Source of the DNA: an uncultured Gilliamella sp.
Lineage (GTDB): Bacteria > Pseudomonadota > Gammaproteobacteria > Enterobacterales > Orbaceae
Reading direction: 5' to 3'
DNA: 64,000 bases
Assembly: GCA_946480175.1 (NCBI GenBank)
Contig: CAMLIK010000003.1
Location: forward strand, 16,145 to 80,144
The position numbers were made by a program, and so were the translations under genes. Shown here piece by piece: positions 50,005-60,591 of this stretch (position 1 is the first letter of the stretch; every line of letters starts with the position of its first letter). Below the pieces are notes generated by a model. That model did not search any database. It was not told the DNA's origin and saw only the letters and a program-made list of their open reading frames with translations.

Positions 50005-50853
50005 ATGGCATTAGTCAATGGGTATACTTTAATAGGTGAAGCTAAAAAACAAAAAACTTTAGCTGGAGCGTTTAATACGACAAATTTGGAAACAACATTA
50101 GCCATATTAGATGCAATTGAGGAAAGTAATATTCCAAGTATGGTTCAAATTGCACCAACAAACATTGTGTTATCTGGTTACAAATATATTGTCGATATGG
50201 TACGAAATCGAGCAAGTACGATGAAAACACCATTTTGTTTACATTTAGATCATGGAAAAACCTTTGAAGATGTTAAACAAGCAGTTGAAGCCGGATTCAC
50301 TTCAATTATGATTGATGGTTCTCACTTGCCTTTTGAAGAAAATATTCAATTGACGAAAAAAGTTGTCGACTTTTGTGGCGGATATAATATTCCAGTCGAA
50401 GCTGAATTAGGTGCGATAACAGGAAAAGAAGATGATGAAGTTAATGAGGCAGATCGTAAAACCGATCCTAACCAAGTTCAAGAATTTGTCAAAAGAACAG
50501 GATGTGCAACTTTAGCTGTTTCTGTTGGTAATGTGCATGGATTTGAACAACAGCCTAAAATTGATTTTGATCTGTTAGGTAAACTCTCTGAGATTTCGCC
50601 AGTATCGCTTGTTATTCATGGTGGTTCAGGAATAGATGATAAAACTTTGCAAAAAATTAGCCAATACAACGTAGTTAAACTCAATATAGGCGGCGATCTA
50701 CGAAGAGCTTATATTAGTTCAATTGGTAAACAATATGTTGCTAATAATAATGAATACAATCTGATTAAAGTTCTGCTTAAAGCAAAAGGTGATGTTCAAC
50801 AAGTTGTTTATAACAAAATCCTATCTATGAATTTATTAAACATCCATCGTTAA
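50005..50853 (+). CDS. class II ketose-bisphosphate aldolase family protein
   Basis: A 282-residue zinc aldolase of the class II FBA/GatY family. Metal and catalytic residues are present in HLDHGKT (His80, Asp82, His83), SVGNVHGFE and IHGGSGID. It differs from the other aldolase in this window (14893-15747) along most of its length and lacks the typical GatY start, so its substrate may be a different ketose phosphate. GGAGTAAG precedes the ATG. It stands between the regulator and the PTS genes of one operon. Confidence 0.88.
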   Translation: MALVNGYTLIGEAKKQKTLAGAFNTTNLETTLAILDAIEESNIPSMVQIAPTNIVLSGYKYIVDMVRNRASTMKTPFCLHLDHGKTFEDVKQAVEAGFTSIMIDGSHLPFEENIQLTKKVVDFCGGYNIPVEAELGAITGKEDDEVNEADRKTDPNQVQEFVKRTGCATLAVSVGNVHGFEQQPKIDFDLLGKLSEISPVSLVIHGGSGIDDKTLQKISQYNVVKLNIGGDLRRAYISSIGKQYVANNNEYNLIKVLLKAKGDVQQVVYNKILSMNLLNIHR

Positions 50854-50875
50854 AATAACAATATAGGTGGTAATT

Positions 50876-51334
50876 ATGGAATTAGAGCAATTGGATGACA
50901 ATATTATATTTTTAAACCAAGAATTCGCAAATCGTGAAGATATGTTTAAGTATATAAGTCATGAATTATCAAAAAATAATTATGTGACAGATCAATATTT
51001 AGAAAAAGTTATTCAAAGGGAGAACAACCATCCAACAGGATTGAAATTGAAAACGCTAAATGTTGCTATGCCGCATGTAGATTGTGAATTTGTTAAAAAA
51101 AATGGCATGTTTATCGTAACCAGTAAAAAAGGAATTATTTTTAAAAATGCTGAAACTGATGAGGATTTACCTGTCAACATTGTTTTTGGACTATTACTTA
51201 AAGAATCAGACACGCATTTAACTTTTTTGATGAAATTAGCATCATCATTTGGCAATGACATGATCTTGCAAAAAATAGTTGAAAGTAATAACAAAATTGA
51301 AATCAAAAATATTTTAAAAGATATTTTGAAATAA
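50876..51334 (+). CDS. PTS EIIA component, galactitol type
   Basis: A 152-residue soluble phosphocarrier similar to GatA. The phosphorylated histidine is His67 in LNVAMPHVDC, preceded by NNHPTGLKL as in the family (FPTG-like). The start at 50876 has AGGTGG 7 bp upstream; the in-frame GTG at 50867 overlaps that site and is rejected. It precedes EIIB by 11 bp. Confidence 0.88.
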   Translation: MELEQLDDNIIFLNQEFANREDMFKYISHELSKNNYVTDQYLEKVIQRENNHPTGLKLKTLNVAMPHVDCEFVKKNGMFIVTSKKGIIFKNAETDEDLPVNIVFGLLLKESDTHLTFLMKLASSFGNDMILQKIVESNNKIEIKNILKDILK

Positions 51335-51345
51335 GGAGATGTATT

Positions 51346-51633
51346 ATGAAAAAAAGAATTATTTTTGCCTGTACTAGTGGTATTGCAACTTCAACTATTG
51401 CTACAGAAAAAGTTAAAAATTATTGCGCGCAACATGGTATTGAAGTTGAAAATATTCAGTCTGATGTTGCAACCGTGCAATCTCAAGATGGAATGGCTGA
51501 TTTAATCATTGTGACATCTAAAGTTTCTTATAAATTGGAGAAAACACCGATTATTAATGGTGTACCATTGATTACTACTATAGGTGAAGAAAATGTTTTA
51601 GAAGAAATCGTTAGGATCCTAAAAGGAGATTGA
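51346..51633 (+). CDS. PTS EIIB component, galactitol type
   Basis: A 95-residue protein with the GatB fold and length (E. coli GatB 94). The phosphorylated Cys9 is in IIFACTSGIATSTIATEK. It accepts phosphate from EIIA and passes it to the sugar bound by EIIC. AAGGAGAT precedes the ATG. The gene ends 2 bp before the EIIC start. Confidence 0.92.
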   Translation: MKKRIIFACTSGIATSTIATEKVKNYCAQHGIEVENIQSDVATVQSQDGMADLIIVTSKVSYKLEKTPIINGVPLITTIGEENVLEEIVRILKGD

Positions 51634-51635
51634 TC

Positions 51636-52982
51636 ATGGCTGATAAATTACTTGAAATTGTTCAATACATATTAGGTTTTGGGCCTACAGTGATGTTACC
51701 TGTTGTAATATTTCTTATGGCGATTTGCTTAGGTGTTAAACTAGGTAGGGCAATGCGTTCATCTTTAACGATAGGTATGGGATTTGTCGGTATTTTTGTT
51801 ATTTTCGATTTATTAGGGACCAGTCTTGGTAGTGCAACAACTGATTTAGTTGAACATGCTGGAATTCATTTACCTGTTATTGATCTTGGTTGGCCACCAT
51901 TAGCTGCAATTGCATGGGCATCGCCAATTGCTCCATTTGTTATTCCAATGACGATTATCATCAATATTGTGATGTTAACACTCAACTGGACTAAAACGGT
52001 AGACATTGATCTATGGAATTTCTGGCATTTTACTTTTGTCGGAGCTTTAGTGTATAGCAGTACTGGTAGTTTTATGTATGGATTAATTATCGCTGGAGTA
52101 ACAGCTGTAATTACCTTTGTTTTGGCAGATTGGTGTGCGCCAATGATTCAAAAATATTTTGAACTTCCGGGTATTTCACTACCGACGCTATCATCTGTGA
52201 TTTTCTTTCCTATTGGTGTTTTAGGTAATCTTATTTTAAATAAAATTCCGGGATTACAGAAATTACATGCCGATCCTGAAACCATTCAAAAAAGATTTGG
52301 TATTTTTGGTGAGCCAATGATGATTGGTTTTGTTATTGGTGCCACAATTGGTATTGCTGCTGGTTATGATATTAAAGGTATTTTAAATCTAGCCATTAAT
52401 TTAGGTGCAGTGATGTTAATTATGCCAAGAATGGTCAAATTATTGATGGAAGGTTTACTACCTTTATCTGATGCCGTTAAGCAATTTTTAAATAAAAAAT
52501 TCCCTAATAGAAAAAATCTCTATATAGGTTTAGATATTGCAGTTGCTGTTGGACACCCATCTGTATTATCTACTGCGTTGTTACTTATCCCTGTAGGATT
52601 AATTTTATCAATTGTTTTACCGGGAAATCGATTATTACCTTTAGGTGATTTAACCAATATTTGGGTCCCTATTTCGATGGTAGTATTAGCTTGCCGAGGT
52701 AATATTGTTAGATCATTTATAATTGGTATACCTTGCTTAATTGTGAATCTTTATGTTGCTTCTTCAGTAGCGCCAATTATTACTAATATTGCAAGAAGTA
52801 TTAATTTTCCGGTTAAAACTGATGGTGAATTTTCAAGCCTCTTAGATGGTGGTAACCCGTACCGCTTTTGGGCAGTAAAAGTGTTTGAAGGAAACTATAT
52901 CGCCTTAGCATTAATTCCAATTATCTTTATTACTTGCTTCCTTTTATATCGTCATACTAAAAAAACATGGGATATAAGCTAG
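51636..52982 (+). CDS. PTS EIIC permease component, galactitol type
   Basis: A 448-residue membrane permease similar to E. coli GatC (451). It has about ten hydrophobic segments and the family blocks LGWPPLAAIAWASPIAPFVI and GNPYRFWAVKVFEG. The ATG at 51636 has AAAGGAG upstream; an in-frame TTG at 51630 is rejected. The family transports galactitol, and relatives take pentitols such as arabitol or xylitol. The precise substrate cannot be read here. A 200-bp gap follows before the kinase gene. Confidence 0.92.
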   Translation: MADKLLEIVQYILGFGPTVMLPVVIFLMAICLGVKLGRAMRSSLTIGMGFVGIFVIFDLLGTSLGSATTDLVEHAGIHLPVIDLGWPPLAAIAWASPIAPFVIPMTIIINIVMLTLNWTKTVDIDLWNFWHFTFVGALVYSSTGSFMYGLIIAGVTAVITFVLADWCAPMIQKYFELPGISLPTLSSVIFFPIGVLGNLILNKIPGLQKLHADPETIQKRFGIFGEPMMIGFVIGATIGIAAGYDIKGILNLAINLGAVMLIMPRMVKLLMEGLLPLSDAVKQFLNKKFPNRKNLYIGLDIAVAVGHPSVLSTALLLIPVGLILSIVLPGNRLLPLGDLTNIWVPISMVVLACRGNIVRSFIIGIPCLIVNLYVASSVAPIITNIARSINFPVKTDGEFSSLLDGGNPYRFWAVKVFEGNYIALALIPIIFITCFLLYRHTKKTWDIS

Positions 52983-53182
52983 AAAAAAGAGCGCACTCAA
53001 TATAATTAACCCTATTTATGAAATGAAATAATCTGATAGCTACTGTTATCTAGATAAGGATAAAACTATCAAAAAATTGGTTACCAAAAAAATAAATGTA
53101 TGAATAAATGTAATTTTATTTGAGAGCGCTTTGGGTTTGTTTAAGTATGATAATTAAAATAAAAGTAAATAAGGAGGTTAAT

Positions 53183-54691
53183 ATGTACTCGATCGGCATT
53201 GATATCGGTACAACAAATTGTAAGTTATGCGTTTTTGAATTGCTATCACTAAAATTGATTGATAGCTACTCATTTGCGACACCAAAAATTAATAGCAAAT
53301 ATGGTTATGACTTTGATATTGAAGCATTATATAGTCAATTGGAACAGGGTCTTATTCAAACCATAAACTCTCTTTCATATTCAGAAAAAGTCAAAAATAT
53401 CGTAATTGCAAGTGTTGGTGAATCAGGTGTACTTATCAATGAAGAAGGTGAGGTTGTTGGTCCTTGTATCACTTGGTATGACACTCGAACACAGAAAAAT
53501 TTAGCAGATATTAATCAGAAATTTTCTGATGAAGAACTTTATTCTATTACTGGTATTCCTATTCATAGTAATTATAGTTTGACTAAAATTTTATGGATTA
53601 GAGAAAACTGTAATATCAATTTGCAACAAGTTAAATGGTTATGCATTGCGGAATATATTGCATATAAATTAACAAATCAAAAGCGAGCAGAGTGTTCATT
53701 AGCTTCGCGAACGCTTGCTTATGATTTAAAAAATCATTGTTGGTCTGAAAAAATTCAATCGGCTTTTGCTATCAACCATCTATTTGCTGATTTTACTCAA
53801 TCCGGCAAAAATATAGAAGTGTTAACCTCAACTATATCCGCTAAACTGAATTGTAATCAGCCTATTTTTGTTGCTATAGGTGGACATGATCACATGTGTG
53901 GTTCAATTGCTGCTGAATTAAAACCTGGTGAAATTCTAAACTCAACAGGTACAACTGAAGGACTCCTTTTATTACTTGAAAAAGTAAATTTCAATAAATC
54001 GTTTTTAACTAGTCAGTTATCGTTTGGCAAATATGTTAAAGATGATTTATACACCCTGTATGCATCACTTCCTTCTGCTGGATATAGCATAGAGTGGTTC
54101 AAACGCACTTTTTCGGTAACCGATGAAAATTTTGATTTATTAATTGAATCACTTTTAAACAAACTTGACGACATAAATTATATTAAAAATAGTCTGAATA
54201 TATTTATACCACACCTACGCGGAAGTGGTCCACCGAAACGAAATATTGACTCGAAAGGATTGTGGTATGGTTTTGGTGAAAACACGACTTTATCTGATAT
54301 TTTATTAGGTATTTTTCAAGGATTATGCTTTGAATTAAAAAATACACTTATAACTATTGAGCAATTAACGGTAACTCATCATCCTATTATAAAAGTAATT
54401 GGTGCCGCAGCTAAAAATCCACTCTGGTTACAGCTCAAAGCAGATATTCTTGGTAGAGAAATACTATCTTGTAATATTAAAGAAGCGGTTTGTAAAGGTG
54501 GTGTAATGTTAGCTGGGTATGAAAATCATTATCTAGATAAAAATGCGCATATTCAATTTGATAACCCAATAGCACGCTATATACCTAATCCAAAAATGAC
54601 GGAATATTATCATCAAATATTTGCAGATTATTACAAACCATTTTTTGAGTTTAAGACCAGTTTAGAGTTTAAATTAAAAAAGGATAATTAA
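53183..54691 (+). CDS. FGGY-family carbohydrate kinase
   Basis: A 502-residue kinase of the xylulokinase/gluconokinase superfamily. The N-terminal FGGY domain starts SIGIDIGTTNCKLCVFE, with the substrate region GPCITWYDTRTQKN near residue 94; the C-terminal domain carries the ATP site (AIGGHDHMCGSIAAELKPGE; VIGAAAKNPLWLQLKADILG). I chose the ATG at 53183 because AAGGAGGT lies 5 bp upstream. A kinase is unusual next to a PTS that already phosphorylates its sugar, so it may act on a dehydrogenase product or a second substrate. It is 1 bp from the alcohol dehydrogenase gene. Confidence 0.88.
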   Translation: MYSIGIDIGTTNCKLCVFELLSLKLIDSYSFATPKINSKYGYDFDIEALYSQLEQGLIQTINSLSYSEKVKNIVIASVGESGVLINEEGEVVGPCITWYDTRTQKNLADINQKFSDEELYSITGIPIHSNYSLTKILWIRENCNINLQQVKWLCIAEYIAYKLTNQKRAECSLASRTLAYDLKNHCWSEKIQSAFAINHLFADFTQSGKNIEVLTSTISAKLNCNQPIFVAIGGHDHMCGSIAAELKPGEILNSTGTTEGLLLLLEKVNFNKSFLTSQLSFGKYVKDDLYTLYASLPSAGYSIEWFKRTFSVTDENFDLLIESLLNKLDDINYIKNSLNIFIPHLRGSGPPKRNIDSKGLWYGFGENTTLSDILLGIFQGLCFELKNTLITIEQLTVTHHPIIKVIGAAAKNPLWLQLKADILGREILSCNIKEAVCKGGVMLAGYENHYLDKNAHIQFDNPIARYIPNPKMTEYYHQIFADYYKPFFEFKTSLEFKLKKDN

Positions 54692-54692
54692 G

Positions 54693-55727
54693 ATGAAAGC
54701 ATCTGTATGTTATAAAAAAAATGATCTTAGAACCGAAGATCTTCCTACTCCCGAAATTTCTGATAATGAAGTATTAATTAAAATGCTTGCATGTGGTTTA
54801 TGTGGAACGGATATACAAAAAATAAGGAGTGATTCGGTGACTAAACCTACTGTTCTTGGTCATGAGGTTGTAGGTCAAATCGTAAAAAAGGGCAAAAATA
54901 TAAATAATTACGAGTTAGGCGATAGGGTAATCACAGCAATACATGTACCTTGCTTTACATGTCATTATTGTAACAAAGGCCATTATACAATTTGTGAGCA
55001 ATTTAGAACAAATAATATCGATCCCGGTGGTTTTGCTGAGTTTATTCGTATTCCTGAATTACATTTAAAGCATCTCACTCATAAAGTTTCAGATAAGGTA
55101 ACCGATGAAGAAGCGACATTGATAGAACCTATTGCTTGTTGTTTGCACGGTTTAAAACAAGCTGATATTAGGCCAGATGATAGTGTACTCATTATGGGGG
55201 CTGGAACGATAGGAATATTACATGCTCAACTAGCGAAAATAAAAGGCGCTAATAAAGTTATTGTTAGTGATATGTCGGAATATAAATTACAAAAAGCACT
55301 TAAAGTTGGCTGTGATTATGCAATTAATATAACCGAAAAAGATATTATTAGTGAAGTAAATCAGATAACTAATGGACAAGGTGTAGATGTAATTGTTATT
55401 GCTGCTGGTGTTTCCTCTTTAGTTTCTGATGCCGTTAATATGGTAAGAAGAGCTGGTCGGATAATTGTATTTTCTGGTTTTGATAAAAATAAATTAGTAA
55501 CTCTTGATGCAAGTCGTTTCTTCAAAGATGAAATCTCAATAATTGGCACATATTCAGTTACACCTTATGAGTTTCCAGAGGCATTGGGTCTTCTTGAAAA
55601 AAGAAAACTCAATACCGATGAGATGATAACGCATGTATTTCCATTAGATAAATTAAGCGAAGCAATAGATTTATCAACAGACCCTAAACAATCCGTTTTA
55701 AAAGTGATTATTAAGTCTGAAATATAA
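54693..55727 (+). CDS. zinc-dependent alcohol/polyol dehydrogenase (MDR family)
   Basis: A 344-residue medium-chain dehydrogenase. The catalytic zinc region is CGLCGTDIQK with GHEVVGQI. Structural zinc cysteines are in CFTCHYCNKGHYTIC, and the NAD fold is VLIMGAGTIGILHAQLAK. It resembles GatD, sorbitol and related polyol dehydrogenases, so it would oxidise a polyol or polyol phosphate to a ketose. AAGGAT precedes the ATG, right after the kinase stop. It is the last clear member of the cluster. Confidence 0.92.
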   Translation: MKASVCYKKNDLRTEDLPTPEISDNEVLIKMLACGLCGTDIQKIRSDSVTKPTVLGHEVVGQIVKKGKNINNYELGDRVITAIHVPCFTCHYCNKGHYTICEQFRTNNIDPGGFAEFIRIPELHLKHLTHKVSDKVTDEEATLIEPIACCLHGLKQADIRPDDSVLIMGAGTIGILHAQLAKIKGANKVIVSDMSEYKLQKALKVGCDYAINITEKDIISEVNQITNGQGVDVIVIAAGVSSLVSDAVNMVRRAGRIIVFSGFDKNKLVTLDASRFFKDEISIIGTYSVTPYEFPEALGLLEKRKLNTDEMITHVFPLDKLSEAIDLSTDPKQSVLKVIIKSEI

Positions 55728-55801
55728 TAATACAAAGCGATTTTCAATTGTTACCTAAGTTCTATAGTTAGTAGAGTAAAATTTAAATTGAGGTGTTAAT
55801 T

Positions 55802-56167
55802 ATGAAAAAAATATCAATTAGTTTAATTTTAATCGTGTTAATTGTTAATTTTTTCTCAATTAGTTATGACTTATATTTAAATTTTACTCAATTTCAATTT
55901 GATCTATTTTCTACATTACTTTATATAAGTCTTTTATCTTTTATTAGTTTGCTTATCTTTTTTATTGTGACTAAAAATATTAAGACACCTATTTATTTGT
56001 CTTTTTATTTTATCTTATGTCTCATCACTACTATTGTTGAAATTGTTTATTTGTCTTCCTATAAAGTGGGAACCAAAATAAATATGGTTTATTTTCTGAT
56101 CTATTTTTCACTATTTATTTATGTAACTAAATCGATAAATATAAGAAAGTATTTCACCGATCAGTAA
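55802..56167 (+). CDS. small four-helix membrane protein of unknown function
   Basis: A 121-residue protein with four evident membrane segments (residues about 4-22, 35-58, 64-86, 92-112) and a short basic C-terminal tail. GAGGTG precedes the ATG at 55802. No motif or family is recognisable. It lies 74 bp after the dehydrogenase and 19 bp before the phosphatase gene, so it may be co-transcribed with either. Confidence 0.65.
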   Translation: MKKISISLILIVLIVNFFSISYDLYLNFTQFQFDLFSTLLYISLLSFISLLIFFIVTKNIKTPIYLSFYFILCLITTIVEIVYLSSYKVGTKINMVYFLIYFSLFIYVTKSINIRKYFTDQ

Positions 56168-56186
56168 AATTAGAGGTTATTGTCTT

Positions 56187-56825
56187 ATGTTGAAAAACTT
56201 GAGTATCTATTTTGTACGCCATGGAGAAACAGAATTCAATCAATTACAACTTTTTCAAGGTTCATCCGATTCACCTTTAACAGCAAAAGGAATTAAACAA
56301 GCCAAACAGACAGGAATTGCTTTGAAAAATATAGATTTTAATTTTGCTTATTCAAGTCCACAAAAAAGAGCGGTTGATACCGCTAACTATATTATTGCTA
56401 ATCGCAATATTAATTTAGATTTTCATGATGGATTAAGAGAAATTAGTTTTGGTAATTGGGAACAAAAATTTGTACCTGATTATTATTCAAATGAAGATTT
56501 TATCAATTTCGAACAGAATGCCCAAAAATATTCTACATTAGATAATAAAGGTGAAAGTTTTAAAGAGCTACTTGATCGCTCAACTTGTGTAATAAGGGAC
56601 ATAGTTGATCAACATTATCATGGAAATATCCTTGTTGTTTCACATGGTTCATTATTAAGGCAGCTTATATATGTTATTACAGGAGGCGCATGGCAAGATC
56701 ATCTAGAAAAAACAACTATATTAGGTAATTCAAGTATTAGTATCGTAAATTATCAACAAACTGATTTTGATGTACCAGGCATTTTTAGTATCGAAGTATT
56801 AAATCAGACGGATCATTTAGATTAG
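56187..56825 (+). CDS. histidine phosphatase family protein (phosphoglycerate mutase-like)
   Basis: The 212-residue protein has the histidine phosphatase signature VRHGETEFNQ with phosphorylated His12, a second active-site block VVSHGSLLRQL, and FAYSSPQKRAVDTA. Such proteins include GpmB-type, CobC and sugar phosphatases; without the residues for 2,3-bisphosphoglycerate mutase it is more likely a phosphatase. Placement beside the sugar cluster could mean a sugar-phosphate substrate, but that is inference. Confidence 0.85.
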   Translation: MLKNLSIYFVRHGETEFNQLQLFQGSSDSPLTAKGIKQAKQTGIALKNIDFNFAYSSPQKRAVDTANYIIANRNINLDFHDGLREISFGNWEQKFVPDYYSNEDFINFEQNAQKYSTLDNKGESFKELLDRSTCVIRDIVDQHYHGNILVVSHGSLLRQLIYVITGGAWQDHLEKTTILGNSSISIVNYQQTDFDVPGIFSIEVLNQTDHLD

Positions 56826-56920
56826 TGTGAGATTTTTCTTGATTAATATAGTGAATTATCTCATTGTAGAAAAAATTAATACTATTATCCGGTTAGTTTA
56901 TTGGATTAACATCTATTTTT

Positions 56921-57229
56921 ATGGAAAACAACATTTCAATATGGTTCTTATATATCATCCGAACCACCAAACAATCATTGTATACCGGTATTACTACTGA
57001 TGTAGCCCGTCGATTACATCAACATCAGATGGGTAAAGGGGCGAAATATTTAAAAGGACATCAAGATTTTACCGTTGTTTACCAGCTTAGTGTAGAGGGG
57101 AGAGCTACTGCCTTGAAGTTAGAATATCGTATCAAGCAGTTATCTAAAATTCAGAAAGAAAAGCTGGTTTTATTATCGCCGAATTTAGATGAGTTATTCA
57201 CTTTTTTAAATCTAAAAAAGATTGAATAG
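56921..57229 (+). CDS. yhbQ: GIY-YIG nuclease-fold protein YhbQ
   Basis: A 102-residue single-domain protein of the GIY-YIG superfamily, UPF0213, aligned with E. coli YhbQ ([44 protein letters not shown]). The catalytic-type Tyr, Arg and Glu are kept. The E. coli protein has been linked to DNA repair or processing, but its role is not settled. It is convergent with srkA, with only 10 bp between stops. Confidence 0.92.
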   Translation: MENNISIWFLYIIRTTKQSLYTGITTDVARRLHQHQMGKGAKYLKGHQDFTVVYQLSVEGRATALKLEYRIKQLSKIQKEKLVLLSPNLDELFTFLNLKKIE

Positions 57230-57239
57230 TATGTTAAGT

Positions 57240-58220
57240 TTACATTATTGATATTAACTTTAATGGTGGGGCTTTCATTGCTTCAATTTGTTGGTTAAAT
57301 TGCTTTAACTGTTGTTGCCAAACATCAATATCAGTTAACCAAGGAAAGGTTCGCGGAAAAGCCGGATCGTGCCAACGTTGAATAATCCATGCCAAGTGGT
57401 GAACCATTCGCATTGCTCTTAATGGTTCAATTAATTTCAATTGATTATTATCAAACAAGAAAAATTCTTCGTAAAGTTCAATAAAATTCGCTAACTGAAT
57501 TTGTTGGCGATCACCATTTAATAGCATCCAAATATCTTGAATTGCTGGACCGTTTCTTGCATCATCGAAGTCAAGCATGATAGCTTCATCCCGCCATAAA
57601 ATATTTCCGGGATGGCAATCGGCATGTAGTCGAATTGGTTGCCAATCGTTATGCCAATGTTGTTCAACAGTTTTAATTAAATCGCGGAGGATGATTTTAA
57701 GATCTGTTTGGATTTTATTCGGGATGATTGCGTTAGATAACAAAATTTCTTGAGGTTGGTAAAGATATTCTTGCAAACCTATGGTTGGACGGTGTTCAAA
57801 AGGTTGTTTTGCCCCAATTTGATGAATTCGACCGAGCATGGTTGCAACTGAATCAAATTGCTCTAAATTATCGATTTCATATTGTCTTGCGCCAACACTT
57901 GGAAATAATGCAAATAGATAGCCCTGATATTCATGTACAGTACTGTTGTTAATTACCAGAGGTGCAATAACTGAAATATCTGCCTGTGATAATTGTTGAG
58001 TAAATTGATGCTCTTCAATAATTTGTGAATTATTCCACCGATGTGGCCGATAATATTTAACGACATAACGAGTACGATTTTCGTCCGAAAATTGATATAC
58101 GCGATTTTCATAACTATTTAAAGCGGTAAGACCTGAATCGACGTAAATTCCGATGGTAGCTAAACTATCAAGAATAAGTTCTGGCGATAAAGTTTGAAAA
58201 GAAAATGCACTGTTATTCAT
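57240..58220 (-). CDS. srkA: stress response kinase A
   Basis: A 326-residue APH/choline kinase-fold Ser/Thr kinase (E. coli SrkA/YihE 328) linked to protection from stress-induced death. It matches from MNNSAFSFQTLSPE through the catalytic loop LHADCHPGNILW and the metal site DFDDARNGPAIQDIWML. It begins 9 bp after engB on the minus strand. In E. coli yihE is followed by dsbA; here it ends convergent to yhbQ. Confidence 0.95.
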   Translation of the reverse strand: MNNSAFSFQTLSPELILDSLATIGIYVDSGLTALNSYENRVYQFSDENRTRYVVKYYRPHRWNNSQIIEEHQFTQQLSQADISVIAPLVINNSTVHEYQGYLFALFPSVGARQYEIDNLEQFDSVATMLGRIHQIGAKQPFEHRPTIGLQEYLYQPQEILLSNAIIPNKIQTDLKIILRDLIKTVEQHWHNDWQPIRLHADCHPGNILWRDEAIMLDFDDARNGPAIQDIWMLLNGDRQQIQLANFIELYEEFFLFDNNQLKLIEPLRAMRMVHHLAWIIQRWHDPAFPRTFPWLTDIDVWQQQLKQFNQQIEAMKAPPLKLISIM

Positions 58221-58229
58221 TATGTTCCT

Positions 58230-58841
58230 TTATTGCTGGCTAAACCATTTGTCTAATTTTTGTTTTAACGCATCTAATCCAACACGCTTTGGTGATGAGA
58301 ATGGTGTAACAGATATATCTCCTTGAAATGGTAAAATGGCTTCTTTAACCATATTTACTTGCTTTTTTTGGGCACCGGAAGCCAGTTTATCTGCTTTAGT
58401 TAGTAGCAGCATTACCGAAATATTGACGGACACTGCCCATTCAATCATTTGTTGATCCAAATCCTTTAGAGGGTGTCGAATATCCATCAATACAACCAAA
58501 CCTTTTAGACTCTCTCGTTTTTGCAAATATTCACCAAGAGATTTTTGCCATTTGCGTTTGATAGCCTCTGGTACTTGTGCATAACCATAACCTGGTAAAT
58601 CAACTAAGCGGCAGTTTTCCTCAACTTCAAATAAATTTATTAGTTGAGTGCGCCCCGGTGTTTTACTGGTTCTTGCTAAAGATTTTTGATTAGTTAATGT
58701 ATTAAGTGCACTTGATTTTCCTGCGTTTGAGCGTCCGGCAAATGCAATTTCAACGCCGGTATCAACGGGTAAATGAGTAATGTCTGGAGCACTTAAAATA
58801 AAATGCGTTTTCGCATAATTTAATGGTCGAATGTCGGTCAT
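58230..58841 (-). CDS. engB: ribosome biogenesis GTPase EngB (YsxC/YihA)
   Basis: A 203-residue TRAFAC GTPase (E. coli YihA 210) needed for 50S assembly and division. GTPase motifs: P loop [12 protein letters not shown], switch region [24 protein letters not shown] (G3) and LLTKADKL (G4). The ATG at 58841 has AAAGGA 8 bp upstream; an in-frame TTG two codons earlier is rejected. Confidence 0.95.
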   Translation of the reverse strand: MTDIRPLNYAKTHFILSAPDITHLPVDTGVEIAFAGRSNAGKSSALNTLTNQKSLARTSKTPGRTQLINLFEVEENCRLVDLPGYGYAQVPEAIKRKWQKSLGEYLQKRESLKGLVVLMDIRHPLKDLDQQMIEWAVSVNISVMLLLTKADKLASGAQKKQVNMVKEAILPFQGDISVTPFSSPKRVGLDALKQKLDKWFSQQ

Positions 58842-58864
58842 AAACAATATCCTTTAAGTGCATT

Positions 58865-58893
58865 AACGGCACTTAATCACTTAAAATGCCGTT
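58865..58893 (-). other. inverted repeat between argD and engB
   Basis: A 7-bp inverted repeat (AACGGCA / TGCCGTT) with a 15-base loop lies just beyond the argD stop. It lacks a T run on the minus strand, so it is at best a poor terminator for argD. Confidence 0.35.
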
Positions 58894-58908
58894 ACTGTAT
58901 AGAAAAAC

Positions 58909-60123
<1,215 letters not shown>

Positions 60124-60184
60124 TCAATCCTTATATTAACCAACAATCTTTTTATATTCTATGTTATTTGCAGAGATAGTAAAG

Positions 60185-60219
60185 TAAATATTTATTCATT
60201 ATTATTGAATTTATATTCA
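60185..60219 (-). promoter_or_regulatory. tandem ARG boxes (ArgR operator) of argD
   Basis: TGAAT-TTAT-ATTCA at 60206-60219 matches the ARG-box core palindrome exactly, and TAAAT-ATTT-ATTCA at 60185-60198 matches with one change. Their centres are exactly 21 bp apart, the spacing of paired 18-bp ARG boxes with a 3-bp gap. They lie 65-100 bp upstream of the argD start. The hexameric repressor ArgR with arginine should repress argD here. Confidence 0.85.
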
Positions 60220-60311
60220 TTTAAGAAAGATAAATATTTTATTCTTTTCTGTAATTATTTTCGGGTATAATTAGCGGTTAATTAATGATCCTTACTAAAA
60301 TAGGAATAAAT

Positions 60312-60581
60312 ATGAGTCGTATTATTTATTGCCATTATCTAAAAGAAGAGTCCGAAGGTCTGGATTTTCAGCTTTATCCTGGAGAGCTAGGCAAGCGTAT
60401 TTATAATGAAATTTCCAAGTTAGCCTGGCAAGAATGGCTTAAAAAACAAACAATGTTAATTAATGAAAATAAACTTAATATGATGAATTTAGAACATCGT
60501 AAAAAAATTGAAACCGAAATGGTGAAGTTTTTGTTTGAAGGTGAAGATGTGATTATTGATGGATATAAACCTGAAAATTGA
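60312..60581 (+). CDS. yggX: probable Fe(2+)-trafficking protein YggX
   Basis: An 89-residue protein (E. coli YggX 91) linked to iron handling and protection of Fe-S clusters from oxidative damage. Nearly the whole sequence aligns: [34 protein letters not shown] and [15 protein letters not shown]. The ATG at 60312 has AGGAATA upstream and matches the family start; an in-frame ATT-rich leader upstream is rejected. It is 10 bp before mltC, as in E. coli. Confidence 0.96.
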   Translation: MSRIIYCHYLKEESEGLDFQLYPGELGKRIYNEISKLAWQEWLKKQTMLINENKLNMMNLEHRKKIETEMVKFLFEGEDVIIDGYKPEN

Positions 60582-60591
60582 GAGTCTAACA

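Noticed and set aside
58865-58893. Strong terminator for argD
   Set aside because: The inverted repeat is short, the loop is long and no T run follows on the minus strand.
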